The notes under the pieces: model-generated | Databases searched by the model: none | What the model was told of the DNA's origin: nothing | What the model saw: only the letters and a program-made list of their open reading frames with translations | Position numbers and translations under genes: made by a program | Source of the DNA: Sanderia malayensis | Lineage: Eukaryota > Cnidaria > Scyphozoa > Semaeostomeae > Pelagiidae | DNA length: 64,000 nt | NCBI GenBank assembly: GCA_013076295.1 | Contig: RQOL01000374.1 | Span: 4,640,743-4,704,742, forward strand | Reading direction: 5' to 3' | Part shown: one piece after another, positions 47,279-60,680 of the stretch | Layout of the letters: each line of letters begins with the position of its first letter | How positions within the stretch are numbered: the first letter of the stretch is position 1

Positions 47279-48259
47279 GCCATAGCAATGGAAGTTTATT
47301 CAGTTTTTTGAAAAAAATAAAGAACAAGACTTGAAGTTATGTAACTGATTCATATGTTGAGACATTTATAGCTTCTGAAAACTGTTTTGTTATGTTCCAT
47401 AAAAATGTACTAGAAATATGAACCTAAACATTTGATGACTTAAAATTTTGTTTTAAGTACAAAAAGCGTTTTTGCAGTCTTTTGGATTCACATCCTTGAG
47501 TTCAATTATTTGTTACCACTCTTTCCTGAATTCAGCAGATAAATAGTCATCAGCAATTTCGAAATCCCCAGATTGGATAGCTGCCTCTTTTAGTTTATCT
47601 TCTTTCAGCTGAAACCCTGTGAAAACTTATCCTTATTAATAACAATTTTAGGCTGAAAAATATATAAATGCAAATTTTGGCAGCCTTTAAATGGTATAAG
47701 AAAGTGAATAATTTTTGTTTGTGGAAAAAATTGAGAAATTGCATTTTTTTAAAGAAACTTTAGGTGATATAGTAAATACATAAATCTGTCATATATCCAT
47801 ATATCTTAAATAAAGGGCTACGAAATTAAAGTGGATTCTATATCAGGAATCTCAGACTATTAAAGTACATACGTAATGGATTTTATGTGCTTCATATAAC
47901 ATTTGATATTTGAGACCAGGAAGAACTACCAGGCTAGGTACTGAAAATAATACTTAAAACACTACCAAATATGTTTGCTCTCACTCATCAACTGTTAACT
48001 TAATCAAAAATACAAGATTGTTGGTGCCTTGTGAGCTATAATTTCTGATGTGTTGTGTAAGTAACAGCAAAATCTTTTGTGGTGTTTTAGGTAATATTTT
48101 TCTTAGCTTTTTTGGGACACCCAGTAGGTTTTAAATGTCATATTGGGATATTCTTATTTATCATCTCTGTGAAGCATGCAAGTCCCTTGATACAAAAAAC
48201 ATTGTTAGTCTCAAGTCTCAAAATTATGTTTCTTAAATGCAGTATATACTGTATTTAAT
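47279..48259. other. Mirror of intergenic region 32,986-33,969
   Basis: Contains the complement of the isolated exon-like frame (47,513-47,616, minus strand, ending EFRKEW). Otherwise it is AT-rich sequence without a gene. Small differences from the left arm are visible, for example AATCTTTTGTGG at ~48,071 against the complement of AAAGGATTTTG. Confidence 0.4.
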
Positions 48260-50049
48260 TGTCAAATTTCACCCTATATTACGAAGGAAATTGAAAATAT
48301 GGTTTGGCACACCATGTGGGAGAACTGCACCTTTCTGTGAACGTATCCTGTGAACATTTCATACATTATCTTTGAACAAGTCACACTCTTTTTGGATCAT
48401 TGGCACCATGATGAATGCTCCTGAATAAGGTTTCTGATAACTTGAAATAAGAAGTCAGTAAGTGGGTGTGACAAAGACTGCAAATAAAAGACCTGTAATG
48501 CCAAAAGTCAAGAAAAAATTTGTGTTACAGTAGTAGCTCTCCTAATGTTTTAGCTTGTTTGTTTTAGTTCGACCATCTTTGCTATGTTGCTAGGTTACTG
48601 TTTCAGTTGTTGTGGTTAGGCCGAATCTAATGTCGGATGGGCCTATGTTTTGATGCTTCATTTTGAATCTTACATCCAGTCGTATTTCTGTGATCGTCCT
48701 CTCCAATAACCTAACAGTTTGTGAAAGGAAAATAATAGATCTTGTTCATCATGAAGATTATAATGTGCTTCTTCCTTCAACTCATTAAGCTGTATCTTAT
48801 AATACAATTCAAGTCTTTCTTGCAGTTCCCTCCACCATCTTTCAATCTAGTTTTAAAAGTAGAATAAATATAGTGAAAAGCTGGCAATCAAAGGGCCAGG
48901 TGAATTATGTGGGATCTGTGGAATTATAAATGGGACGGGACAAGCCTGAATTGCTTTAAAGAAACATTTTGCCTAATCAAATATCTTTTCAAAAAGTAAT
49001 TATTAAAAAAATAAGTTTGGATGGCAATTTTTTAAATATTTTTTGAACTCTGCATTTTCACTTTACTTTAGCCTTGCGTTAAAATGAAAAACATGGAGAT
49101 TTGATAATTCCACAAACTCAAAGGAGTCCACCTGGCCACAATCAAAGTCTAAACATTGGGGTGTGACATAAAAATTGATAAAGTGGGCCTTTTAATTTTA
49201 GGTGAATGAAAGTGTATGCAACAAAATCCGAAATTTATTGCATGCGTCACTTAAATAATTGGCATGCTCGAAACCTGTAAGGCTTAGTAAAATTTGTAAA
49301 TGTGCTTCAGAAAAAGAAATTATTATATTACCAGATTTGTGGTAGAGGGACCATAAATTACAGAATCAACTGGGTCAGCAAATTGACAACGAGCTCTATG
49401 CAGAAATGCATGGATTGAGGCCGTTGTGCCAGTCTCTGAACCTCTGTCAATCCTTAGCATTCTCTGCATAACATTTGATTCCATCAGATACTCCAAATAC
49501 CATCTCCCTCTTAGTTCCAGATCACTATTGCTCATCCATACTCTTATCCATAAAAGTTTACAACTAGTTGTATGGAGGGAACCATATATAGCTATGGGAT
49601 ATGTGGAGTTTTGATAACCCATTAGTTTGTCATGACCGTCTAGTGAGTGGATCCAGTTTGGGCCTGGAAATGTAAAATGACCATCCCTTCTTGCTTTCTT
49701 CTTTCCGACTCCACCATGTGCTGCTAAGCCATCCAAGTCCAACATGTACATCATGTCATAAACTCTTTCTCAAGATACTTTCAGATTATAATTTATTCTG
49801 ATCTTTTTGTGCATTGATCTATAGCCAACTAGTCTTCCTGGACGTGCCAATTCTTTCCTCACAGCTTCTTGAACTTTCTTAACATCAAGATCAACATCAT
49901 TGTAAAAAATATTAAAATGACGAACACGCCTATCCAGAGATCTCCTGCACCAAGGGTATCAGGGAAAATCTCGTTGGAGGTAATCCAAAGTCTCTGCTCT
50001 AGTGTATCCTTGACTTATGAGATTTTCCAGCTTGGATTTAAGTGTTTCT
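48260..50049 (-). pseudogene. Integrase-core-like transposase pseudogene (right-arm copy)
   Basis: Mirror of 31,196-32,985 with the same three in-frame stops and the same exon structure. The longest open stretch (49,754-49,323) carries LDGHDKLMGY and RIDRGSETGT. No difference that restores or worsens the frame was noticed. Confidence 0.75.
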
Positions 50050-50394
50050 CACGTTTCCACTTCGCACAGCAATTGTCCTCCATCATGATCAAATAGATTG
50101 AATTTGCGCTATAAATTCACACGAATAAATCTGCCAAAAATTACAGCAACAGCAATGCCGACTGTGCGCAATGCATGCTGGAAGTGGCAAAGATGGGCCA
50201 CATTTAAAAAAAAATTCATTTCATTTCTGTTTCGTTTTAGTTTCGTTTCAAATATAATTTATTTTAATTTTATTTTAATTTTAGTTTCAAATAATTTAAT
50301 TTAATCTTCATTTAATTTAGTTTCTGTTCCATTTTGATTTAATTTCAATTTACTTTAATTTTAACTTTAACTTTAATTTAACTTTAACTGCAGC
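50050..50394. repeat. AT-rich simple repeat and spacer (right arm)
   Basis: Mirror of 30,851-31,195: TTTAACTTTAACTTTAATTT-type repeats at ~50,215-50,394 and a short unassigned spacer. Leucine/phenylalanine-rich frames are artefacts of composition. Confidence 0.7.
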
Positions 50395-51570
50395 TTTTAA
50401 ATTTGCTAGCCATAACTGAATCTCCAGTGTCAAGCATTGTGTATATTTTACTGTCCTCGGTTGCTTTTTTGTCATGACGAGATCTGACACAAAACACACT
50501 GCACCTGCAGGAGTAATTCCAACCAATCCCTTGGCAATATTGTGGTGCTTATAATTGGAATATGTTGAGCTTTGAGATCTCACCAATGATGGCTTTTCAA
50601 TATAAATTTCAGTGCAATCGATGATAACTCTTGTGCTTGGATAGGTTTCCCGAAAGCAGCTTGGCATTGTTTTTTGAACTGCAGCTTTTGAAGGCCAGAT
50701 TGGAAATGTCCTAAACTTGCTCTATAGAAAGTCCAGCCAGGTAATCCAAATCCGTGAAAATTGACTCATAGATATCCCTGCTGTACATGCAATATCATTT
50801 TCAAGGAGACCTAGCCTGAGTCGCACAAATACAAGAAAACAATCTTGTTCTAGATTCAATGTCCTTTTTGGGCCTTTTTTATGTATGATGGTGCATCAAT
50901 TTCAATACTGAGAAGTTTCTATGTTGGTTTGCCTCTAAAATAATCTTTACCTGGATGAGTTCTTCATTTTTTCTCTCAGTTTATTGCTTTCTAACTCCAG
51001 CTGAGCAACTCTTTCTTCCAGGCTGCACCCAGTGGCTCTGAATGGCTCAAAATTCTCCTGCTCTTCTTGCTCTTCAACATTGACCTCAACAGTGACTCCG
51101 TCATTTTGTTCTTTAACTTCAGTGGTATTTTTAATTTCAAATGTGACGGTTTCTGGATTTCACCCTTGTCCTCCCTTTGGTTTCCTTTTTGTTTCTATTT
51201 CTGGGAACAATGGTAGGAATGTTGTTCATGTAAGTTTTTTTACCCCCTACAAAATGTTCTGAGCATACTCGCTGTCCAGGCACTGGGTAAAAATCCTTTC
51301 GGGATATCATATGTAGCCGTCTTTTCCAAAGATCTTGTGTGCTTTTATTTACGCCATTTGGAATTACATAAAAAGAAAGTTAAGGATTTCTCAAACTGTT
51401 TTTGAAACATTCCGGAACACAGCAGGTTACACCACCGGCAGCTTTTTGTTTTTCATTAGGCTTTTTGCTAAATCTTCGCTGTTACCAAGTTCAACAGCAC
51501 TACTTCCCGGGCAAGAGTTTTGAAAAAAGCTAGGGATAGGCTGTTCTCTAAATTTGCATGAATTTTCCAT
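50395..51570 (-). pseudogene. IS4EU/ISL2EU-type transposase (right-arm copy)
   Basis: Mirror of 29,673-30,850: ATG at 51,570, then THAP, coiled coil and DDE_4 region (YPSTRVIIDCTEIYIEKP). The same internal stop in the THAP domain and the same frameshifts are present, so the element was already dead when the two arms separated. Confidence 0.85.
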
Positions 51571-51712
51571 CGTTGAAAACTATATTTCAAGCAAAATATA
51601 CAAGCAAATTCAAAACTTCTATATGATCACCACAGAAAACTTCACAACACCAAGGACGCTCAAATACATCTACCATAATTCATTGCGCACATCATTACGA
51701 GTGACGTAATGA

Positions 51713-52033
51713 AGGGATCGACTTATTTGGGCAATTCTTAAACATATGGTGCATGAGGACAGCAGCTCTTTGGAGGAACAGCATGAACATTGCCCAAGAG
51801 GCAATGGTAGTTGGTGCAAGTTCTGGAGTGACCCTGCTAATTATCATGACACAACAAAGTTGCCATCAGCAGTCTTTAAAGAATTGGAACCAATTTTTAC
51901 TCGTCTTTCAGCAGATGATTTGCTGAGCAGGTGTTTGATGGGATGGACCCAAAACCAGAATGAGTCTATAAATAGTGTCCGCTGGAGTAAATGTCCAGGG
52001 AGCAAATTTTGTGGCAGAGGTAAATTGTTGTAA
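51713..52033 (+). pseudogene. Mutator-like transposase fragment (right-arm copy)
   Basis: Mirror of 29,210-29,530. An upstream in-frame TGA (51,710-51,712) is followed by DRLIWAILKHMVHEDSSS and then the WCKFW and TQNQNESINS motifs, to a stop at 52,031-52,033. Confidence 0.55.
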
Positions 52034-52212
52034 ATTGTAAAGGTGCAGCAGAGACAGTATCTCCTTTCAACCAAAGATAATAGAAGGGAGACTGGATAGG
52101 AAAGCTGGCAAGATCAAAGGACGATGTTGCCTCACATTGAAATTTCCCCAGAGAAGTCAAACTTGACTTCCTGTTGCGATGCAAGCAAGCAAGTTGGATA
52201 TTCTTTTCGGAA

Positions 52213-52445
52213 ATGCCAGGTGCAAATTGTTGCATTGTTGATTGCCTGACATATGCAGATAACAGCAAGTATCCACATCTAAGTTTTTTCGAGTACCAAC
52301 AAGCAAGAGCAGTACAAACACAAAGTCAATTAAAGATTGGAGGGCACGTCTATTGCACATCACAAGTAGAGCGGATAAAACATTCAATCCAGAGAGAGCT
52401 TTTATCTGTTCCCGTCATTTTACCGAAGAATGCCTAAGAACAGGC
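52213..52445 (+). pseudogene. THAP-domain exon (right-arm copy)
   Basis: Mirror of 28,798-29,030. ATG at 52,213 gives MPGANCCIVDC; the second half (DWRARLLHITSRADKT, ICSRHFTEE) is in another frame. The shift is shared with the left arm. Confidence 0.7.
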
Positions 52446-53945
52446 AAGTAAACATCAATACTAGATAGGTAGTCTGGACTCTACTTATTCTAGAGAAAAT
52501 GTTTTCTGCTTTTAACTCGATCGTACCGCCAGATATTAGAGAGAGGTCTATATGCCTTGTACTGCAGCCTTAATCACAGCATGTTCTTGTAGGCCTATCC
52601 CAAAAAAAAAATATTTAAAGAAATTTAAAAATTTTCATTATTTTTATTTGTAAATAGAACTTGCCTACATTTTGCGGATTTTGGTGAATATTTTTACTTT
52701 TTCCGAGATTTGAAATTTTAATCATTTTTCCAACACCCTGATGGTAGAGTAGACAACAAGAAGTTTCACTACTTTATGAAAGTATAAAAGACCGAAATCT
52801 ACAACAATTACGATATTTAGTATTTCTAACTGACCTTTAGACATCAACGTGATGTTTAACTTTTATTTATATCGAATGAGACACCCACAACAAAACCAAA
52901 ATCAAAAGTTACTCCAGTTTATCTTATTATTAATTATAAAATAGAAAGACAAGAAATTATCCATAAATTAAGAGAGCAAAATTTGTGCTCTCATTTTTTG
53001 CTTTTGAACACCTTATAATGCAAATGGTATTAATTTTGGGGACCAAAACCATTGTTCTACACCACTTGTGGCTTCACCATTGCATTTCCGTGCGAGGATT
53101 AGGCACAATCCAAAGACCCACTCATAAAAATGAGCTGCTATACAAGTGAAGGGATGTGGGTAATTACCCCTGGACTAATTTTACTTTTGACATTGGTTGA
53201 ATTTTTTATATAATTCATTGAAGGGGGAAGAGGGACGGGATGCGATGAACGAGAGAAAAATGTCCATTTAATGTTGATGTTTTATAAATCGAATAGTGAA
53301 CATGAATGAGAGATAATTTGTCCCGTCTGTAAATAGTATTGATTTCTTCATCATGTGCAGTGTTTAGCAATGTCTATACCATTGTTCAATAGAAATTCAT
53401 ACTCGCGTGACACATATTAATGCATTTTCACCATTAAGTTTGGTAGTAGTAAAGAAAGAAGATTGCCGGTTACATTAGTTTAAAGCTAGAACACCAACTT
53501 CAAGGGGTAACCTTTGTTCAAGGTTTCCTTGTTCATGAAAACTGCAATTTAAATTTGGAATACTAAACAGGTCTTCTATATTGTTATAATGAATAAGTAA
53601 ATGAGTTAATTGGTTGACAGGAGGGTAATCAAATGCTGATTATTGTTAAAACAGCTATGGTTAATGGAGAGATTGCAGTTTTTACAGAGAAAAGGAAGCC
53701 ATACTCCCATAGGCAATATCAGAGAACATGGCAAAGCATATCTATTCTGTTACGGGTGCTACCGAGGACCCAGATCATGTTGTTGCTGTTGGCGAACCCC
53801 CCCCCCAGACACTGGAGTGTTGTGAAAGTGTCCGGATCATTCTTGGCGGATCTTATTCACTGGAGTGGTGTGGCAAACCAGCAATGTTCAAAGCTGTTGA
53901 CGGCTTTGCTTTCTGAGTGTTCTGCTGATATCACAACAGGGAACA
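52446..53945. other. No recognisable gene (mirror of 27,298-28,797)
   Basis: AT-rich. Overlapping frames at 53,633-53,956 around a run of C look like fragments of one shifted, unidentified protein. A TAATTACCCCTGGACTAATT block and an unexplained GA-rich stretch (53,221-53,260) occur here. Confidence 0.4.
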
Positions 53946-54557
53946 TCACACTGTAGTGCAATGCCAATCTGCTAGAACCACAATCTGAGCCCAGTATTTT
54001 GTGTATGTGCATTTTGGAGCCCAGTGCATTTTGGTAGACTGACACCCTCTGTGAGCAACGCAATTTGTGCTCAAAAGTTTGTGAAGACCTTTACAGGACT
54101 TCTTGGAAGACAATGTTTTTGTCTTCCTGTGTCTTTCCTCTGGGGGGAATACCTTGAGCCCGTCAAATGATGTTGCTCTGGACATGGCCACATATAAGTG
54201 ACCATGTGTGAACACGGGCTCAGGTAAATACAAACCAACATACCTCAGAGATTGTCCCTGTGCTTTGTTGATAGTAAGGCAGTATGCTAGTCTGACAGGA
54301 AATTGTTGTCGCTTGATGTTGAACGGCATCTCACTGTCCTGTGATGACAATGTTATTCTGGGAATCATGACCTGCTGGCGTCTGTGTTCCTTCGTGATGA
54401 TCTCTGCTGTGACCACGTTATGTCGGAGATGGCGTGGAATGAGTCTTGTACCATTCCAAAGACCTTTGTTTGGTTTTAGATTACTGAGAAGAATGATTGT
54501 TGCACCAACCTTAAATAAGGAATGTTCGAGATTACGATGTGTATCATCAGATGACCA
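53946..54557 (-). pseudogene. Helitron helicase C-terminal fragment (right-arm copy)
   Basis: Mirror of 26,686-27,297 with identical motifs (LTINKAQGQSL, LYVAMSRATSFDGL). It is in opposite orientation to, and outside, the Helitron gene at 44.0 kb, and no closer to it in sequence terms than any other Helitron piece. Confidence 0.88.
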
Positions 54558-55077
54558 TTATTATTATTTAAAATAAGTGTAGAATTGATGTATAATTAGT
54601 ACAGATAAGAAAATTATACCTTGAGTATAATTTATAAGTCTATGTAATGGCAAATACAATTGAAACATTACGCAATACATTTAACAAAGTTTGAATTGAA
54701 TAATTTTTTTTTAAACAGAACAAACAGCAAAATAAAAAGAACTGTGACAATTAAAAGAAAATATGGGGGAGGGAAGGGGGGGGGTAGAAGACGATTGTTT
54801 TATGATAGAACATTTGTAGCAGATTTAAAGATTATTTCTAAGAATTTTGCAGTAACCATTTGAAGAGATATTTATTGAAAAAGTTTCTTTTGAGATCGAG
54901 CGAATTTTGAATGGAATTTCATTCAATATTTTAATACCATTGAAAGTGATGAATTTGTTTCGGCATTCTGTAGTAATCAAAAGAAAAGAAAATTGATTTT
55001 TAGTGGCTTGATGGGTTTTGTAATTATGTCTCATTTTTGTTTTTTTAAATAAATCACATATTAACGATGTTAAATTG
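54558..55077 (-). pseudogene. LINE-A C-terminal tail (right-arm copy)
   Basis: Mirror of 26,161-26,685. THQATKNQ and ITFNGIKILNEIPFKIRSI are in one frame here (55,034-54,882), without the extra C that breaks the left-arm copy. The 3' shift is retained. Confidence 0.5.
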
Positions 55078-56838
55078 TTGTTTCATTTTTTCATTTCATT
55101 TCATTTCATTAACAAATATACCTAAATACATTTCAATACATACATTAACATTTCAACATTATACAGTTAACAAAAAACTAAAACAAATTTACAAAAACAT
55201 AATGTATTTAGATATATTTGCCCAAGGAGGAGCTCTCTAATAGATAAACTAATCGAGAGAGAGCCCCCCATATAAAAAACAAAAAAGAAATGAGAAAAGA
55301 AGAAAAAAATAACAAAATAAGTTTTCCTAAAAACACAAAGAAAACCAGAATAGCCTCAAATAACAATTTTAGAATTAATTGAGTGAAGAATTAGAGAGCA
55401 TAGCCATTAATGACAAATTCTTTTAGTTTTGACTTGAAGGTGTTGAAAGAAGCAGAAATTTTGATAAAAGTTGGAATACAATTCCAGAGTTTAGCTCCAA
55501 TATACTTTATTGATCTAAGCCCATATAGAAATGTATTTCTTATGGGCTGAAAAATATCACCCCGAGCTGCCTGGCGAGTTTCATGACTATGAACTGTGTT
55601 ACTGAGCTGAAAATAGTTCTGGAAATGAGAAGGTGAGAGACCATTAAGAGATTTGTAAACAAGCTTGAGAATTTCGTGATTAATCATATCATTTAATTTC
55701 AGTATTTTCAAGGAATGGAAGATTGGTGTTGTTGAAGATAAGAATGGCTGAGAAGAGATAGTCCTTAGTACTTTCTTCTGTAGTAAAAAAGAGGTGCAAG
55801 ATATGTATCGTAAGAGAGGCCCCAAGTTGACGACCCGTAACTGAGAAAAGAAGAGAATATTGAATAGTAAAGATTTTTTAGAATATCAAGCGGAAGGTAG
55901 TGTCTGATCTTAGAAAAGATACCAGTGGTCCTTGACAGTTTTTTGGTTAGTTCAGTGATATGAAATTTCCAAGAAAGATGCTCATCCATAAGGACGCCTA
56001 AAAATTTAATATATTTAGCTCTAGTTACAGGTTTTTTCCCAAATTGAATTTGAATGTCATTAGTCAATTTCTTCCTAGATGAGTGAAATATAACAAAACT
56101 AGTTTTTTCAATGTTTAAAGCTAGCTTATTTATCTCAAGCCATGACTTGACTTTTAGCAACTCCTTGTTAATTTTATACCTAAGTTTTATTATATTTTCA
56201 GATTCATAGTAGATATTTGTATCATCAGCAAACAAGAAAAACGAGAAAACTTTTGATACATTAGGGAGGTCATTGATATAAATTAGAAAGAGTAAAGGGC
56301 CAAGTACAGAACCTTGAGGAACACCACAGGTAATACCTCCAAGTTGTGAAGAATGATTGTTAATCGAAACATACTGTTGTCTATCTGTCAAGTAGGACTG
56401 AAACCAAAGGAGTGGGGTCCCCCTAATGCCATAGTGACTCAGTTTTTGAAGTAAGATGCTATGGTTAACAGTATCAAAGGCTTTTTGCAAGTCAATGAAG
56501 ATTCCACATCCCACTCTGTTAGAGTCAAGTGTGCTTTTGATTTTTTCACTTAAACTTATCAGTGCATGGTCAGTAGAGTGTCCATTACGGAAACCAAATT
56601 GCATTTGAAACAAAATTTCGTGGAGTTCTAAATAATTATACAAGCGTTTATGCATAAGCTTTTCAAAGATCTTACTAAAAATCGATAGTAAAGATATGGG
56701 TCTGTAATTTGAGTTCTTTGAAGCATCACCTTTCTTAAATATAGGAATAATCTTAGCAACCTTTAATTTTTCAGGAAATATACCATATATTTCATATATG
56801 TCATATATGAAATATATGGTATATTTCATATATGACAT
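55078..56838 (-). pseudogene. LINE-B reverse transcriptase (right-arm copy)
   Basis: Mirror of 24,400-26,160. The frame is open across the point where the left arm is broken, so 357 codons read continuously (56,838-55,765), including FADDTNIY. One base is then lost near 55,790 (CTCTTTTTTACTAC against CTCTCTTTTTACTAC), shifting the C-terminal part (55,825-55,391). Each arm is thus broken once, at a different place. Confidence 0.92.
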
Positions 56839-57035
56839 ATATTTATATATCTTATGTCATACATGAATTTAGCAACTTCCAATTTGTCAAGATTTTCAAA
56901 GTTTAAAAGACCTAATTTAGTAAATGAAGGCTGTGAGTTAGCTTCTAGAATCTGCAAAAGACGTAATTCTAACTGCTTTCTTGCACCGGGTCCACACGTT
57001 CTAAATAGCGTTAAACAACAATTCTAAAATTTACA
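56839..57035 (-). pseudogene. LINE-A first part (right-arm copy)
   Basis: Mirror of 24,205-24,399, encoding the TKLGLLNF and EVAKFMYDI segment, interrupted by LINE-B at the same point. The region 57,036-57,403 upstream of KDZ is otherwise unannotated and may hold its promoter (a CCAAT at ~57,401). Confidence 0.5.
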
Positions 57036-57480
57036 ATGCTGTTCGTATCTATGACAGTTGGCTGAATTTACCATCTGTTGATTTAGAATATAGACAATAT
57101 ACTATTATCTAAATCATCTCTCAATAGTATAAAGCTATATGACCAGGAATGTTGTGGCGGCGTTGACCGCTGCAGTGTTGCCAAGGTTTCGCTGTGGCTC
57201 TGTTCTAATAAACAAAAGACAAAACAGCGCGTGAACTCAAGCTCCGTGCCGTCTGTACTGTCGGTAGGCTACTGTTTTAAGATGGGTCCTTTCGGAAGAG
57301 CTTTCGCAAATTCAACCACAGCTACAAATTAAAGATTGGATTGGAGTCACAAAACGAAGGCAATACGTCATAAAAGTCGATGTGAGCGACAACCCACAGT
57401 CCAATGACCACGATGTCGAGTAAAAGGGAAATTGTGTGGGGTCCGCTTCAGCTTCATTAGGCCTAGGCGTAGGCCCAATA

Positions 57481-60400
57481 ATGGGTGATGCAACAGGTGC
57501 GTGTGATTTATATTGTTGGTTCTCAAGTAATAGTTAAAGACTCCTAGTATTAGCTAGCTAGGCCAAATCAAAGGGAAGATAAGCTGCTGTGTACAAAATG
57601 TGTGTGACACTTTCTTTCACTAGCCTAGCCTACTGAAAGCCCATATCACTGATATTTAGGATGGGATTTAGGCAGGCCCCACATCAGCCTGAAAAGGCTC
57701 CCACTGCTGACCTGCCTAATTAAATAGTGTACCTGTATCTGTATGTATGTCATGATAACAGCTTTCTGTGAATCTTCTTTAGATTCAACATATCCGTCAC
57801 ATTTACCCATGGATGGACCAAGTGAAGAGGATGGAAAGAAAAAAGGTGCAAATAAATGTCACACTTTTAATGCATATGAGCAGAGAAAATTTCGAGAAGA
57901 AAGTTGCTGGGAAAATATAAGAGAAAGAATCAAGATGGCTTATGTCAGTCAAGAGTATTTACCAGCTGATACAGCTTGTGTGATTTGCATTGATCAAAGC
58001 ACAAAACCAAGAAAAGCTGTATGCAGATGTCAGGATTGTGGCTGGCAACAAAATTATTGCATTGAATGTGCCACAGCCACACATAACAAAAAAAAATGTT
58101 TCATGTTTTAGAGATTTGGAAGGTAAAGATGACTTTTAATTTTGTATTTTTATTTTTATATTAAATTTATATCTAATTAATATTAATATTACTCATTGAC
58201 AGGCAACTACATTCTAAGGTTTGGCAATGTGCTTTGGAAAAGCTTTAACTACTGTGCATGGATAATAATAAACATGTTCTATTTTTTAGAATGGTACATT
58301 TCTGCCCCTGTTTGTGAATAACTTTCTGTTGGAGCCTCCTGGACATAAAATCTGTCGTGATGCAAATTATGCAAAACAGATGATCTTCATCGATTTCCAA
58401 GGTAATCTTGTTGGATCTATTTTGATATGGTCATCTCAAATCTCATTAATGGATGGATGGGGTATTAAAAAGAGAGGCATTGGTTTTAATGAATAAATGG
58501 GGACATAAATAGAGATTTTACCATATCCATTTAACTGCACACACGTTGCTATTACGTATTGCTTTTATTCAAACACTTTTTTGGCAATTTTAACATGTTA
58601 GTGGCAACATGGAGCAAGCTACTATATTCTATGATCTGTCATAATTGGTTAAATTAATTGAGAACTAGCAAATTCAATTGATTACATTTTAACACATGAA
58701 AATTGTTATTTTTGGAGATAATTCTGAGCTGGATTTTTCCTTAGGAAGACAACATTTGAAAAAAGTGTTATTTTGCAAATGTCAAAGTGAAGCTGAAAGT
58801 GTAGTGTCCTTGGGATTTTGGCCAAGTACAGGTGATAAACCTCAAACAGCATTTGACATCAGACTCCTCAAACTCCTGAATGTCCTGTTATTTGAGTGTC
58901 ATGCATCACTGGACAAACTTTGTGCAGCCGTGCAATTGTTACAAAACACATTGCTTCCTGTTTATGTAAGTTCAATTTCAATGTGTTTGCCACTACATCA
59001 GAATTTTTAGCAATCTTTTAAATGCAAATATGTGTAGATTTCAATTCAATGACAACAACAAGCACACATTGTAGGAATTCTTTTTATTTTGCAGGTCAAA
59101 AACATCTACAAGATTTTAAATGGTCCTGCATTTGATGAATTCAGGTCTGTTTGTTTTACTTACTCCTTTGCTTTGATTTACTGAATCAATGTAGTTAACT
59201 GGGACTAGCAATGCAGCAATGATTGAGTTTTTTTACTTTTTACTGCATAAATGAAACTTTAAAGAAAATTGCTTGATTATTTATAAAATATACACATACC
59301 GTAAATTCTCTTTTAAGCCCCCGGGGGCTTATTGTTTTTCAGTACTTTAAAGAGGGGCTTATTAGAGAGGGGGGCTAAATTGAGAGAGGGGGCTTAATAA
59401 GTATTTTGTAATAGAAAACCATTTTCAGTGGTGGAAATACATTAAATAATACATGAAATACATTATTCAATGAAGTCTGTGTGAAAAAGAAGTATATCTA
59501 CAATACTTAAGACTAAATGATTTGAATTGGAATTTGTTGAGAAGTATTGAACAACTAATGAATAAAATGAAAATCTCCGTTGTTTGTCAAGTTTACTTAT
59601 TTTGGCATCAGTGAAGATTGGGGGGGGCTAAATTGAGAGGGGGGGCTTATTAAATTTTTCCTTTTGAAAAGGGGGGGCTAATTAGAGAGAGGGGGCTTAA
59701 TTGAGAGGGGGGGCTTAATAGAGAATTTACGGTATGTGTTTTTTACTTTTAGGCTATTTGAGTACTTTCAAGGAATTCAGAATGGGAACTGTACCTTGTG
59801 CCCATCAGTAAGTATTGCGTCTAACTTATAAATAGATCCTGCTTCCTAAATATATTTATTTAATTGAATACTGATGATGAATAAGTGTGTATGATTATAT
59901 AATAATAATAATACTGAGATACTTTCTGGTGGTTCAATAATTTTGGTCTGAATTGAAATCAAATTTTACTGCTACTTTTAGCCTGGTGAAAGTGGAACTA
60001 TTATTGAGATGATGGATGCATGCTTTGGTTTTCCAAGAAAGAAAAGTGCAGGAACCAGTATTCATGCACCCCGATTTGAATGTCATATGTTTGCAGATCA
60101 AGCAGATGTTGATAATTTTGTTGAAAAACACACAAAAAATACAGAGAAGTTGGAAAATGTTAGTTAAATCACAGTTTGTGCTTTGTTGTACATTTTGAAT
60201 GTAATAGCTTTTAGAAAGCTTTTAGTTTCTTGAACAAGTCTTCAAAAATTATTGTTTGGTTGTTGCTCAAAGATTCTGTTGCCATTAGTTTTTCTGTGAA
60301 TGGTCATTTTTATTGTGATTTCACAGCCCTGCCAATACAAAGCTGGGGAGATTGAAACTTCATTGAGATCAAAGGGAAAGAATGACAGATATGATGAAAA

Positions 60401-60680
60401 AGCAGTATTTGGACGAACATGTAGACATGGCTTTCCAAAGGGATTCATCAGTCTCAAACACGGAGAATGGTAACATTTTGAATTCAGTTTTTAACACTAA
60501 ATATTCTCTTTTCTTGCATTGAATCAATTATATATATATATCAATGGTGACATTATTTTTTCCAGTATTGCATATGCTGTTTATGAGTTGAAGAGAATGG
60601 TAGAGCCATATATAAATTCCAAAGATGTTGAATTGAAGTGTATGTACGACATTGCTTGCATCCTAAAAAGACATCTGGAG
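57481..60680 (+). CDS. KDZ-family transposase, exons 1-9 (right-arm copy)
   Basis: Exons: 57,481-57,496, 57,783-58,122, 58,290-58,401, 58,745-58,965, 59,095-59,144, 59,753-59,807, 59,982-60,158, 60,327-60,469 and 60,566-60,680, all with GT-AG borders and consistent phases. Exons 4 and 7 are in frame here, unlike in the left arm. Exon 2 lacks one C after the A-run at ~58,096, so the CxC domain is cut before FHVLEIW. Exon 8 lacks the extra codon of the left arm (CCCTGCCAATAC). Catalytic-site signatures RYDEKAVFGRTCRHGF and MYDIACIL are present. A 19-codon upstream frame is at 57,404-57,460. Exons 10-17 would lie beyond the window if the arm continues. It encodes the N-terminal part of a DDE transposase. 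Confidence 0.85.
59299..59732. mobile_element. MITE with CCGTAAATTCTCT termini (right-arm copy)
   Basis: Mirror of 21,502-21,938 in KDZ intron 5. TA borders and outer ACACATA/TATGTGT symmetry are preserved. It is slightly shorter, from small differences in the C and G runs. Confidence 0.8.
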
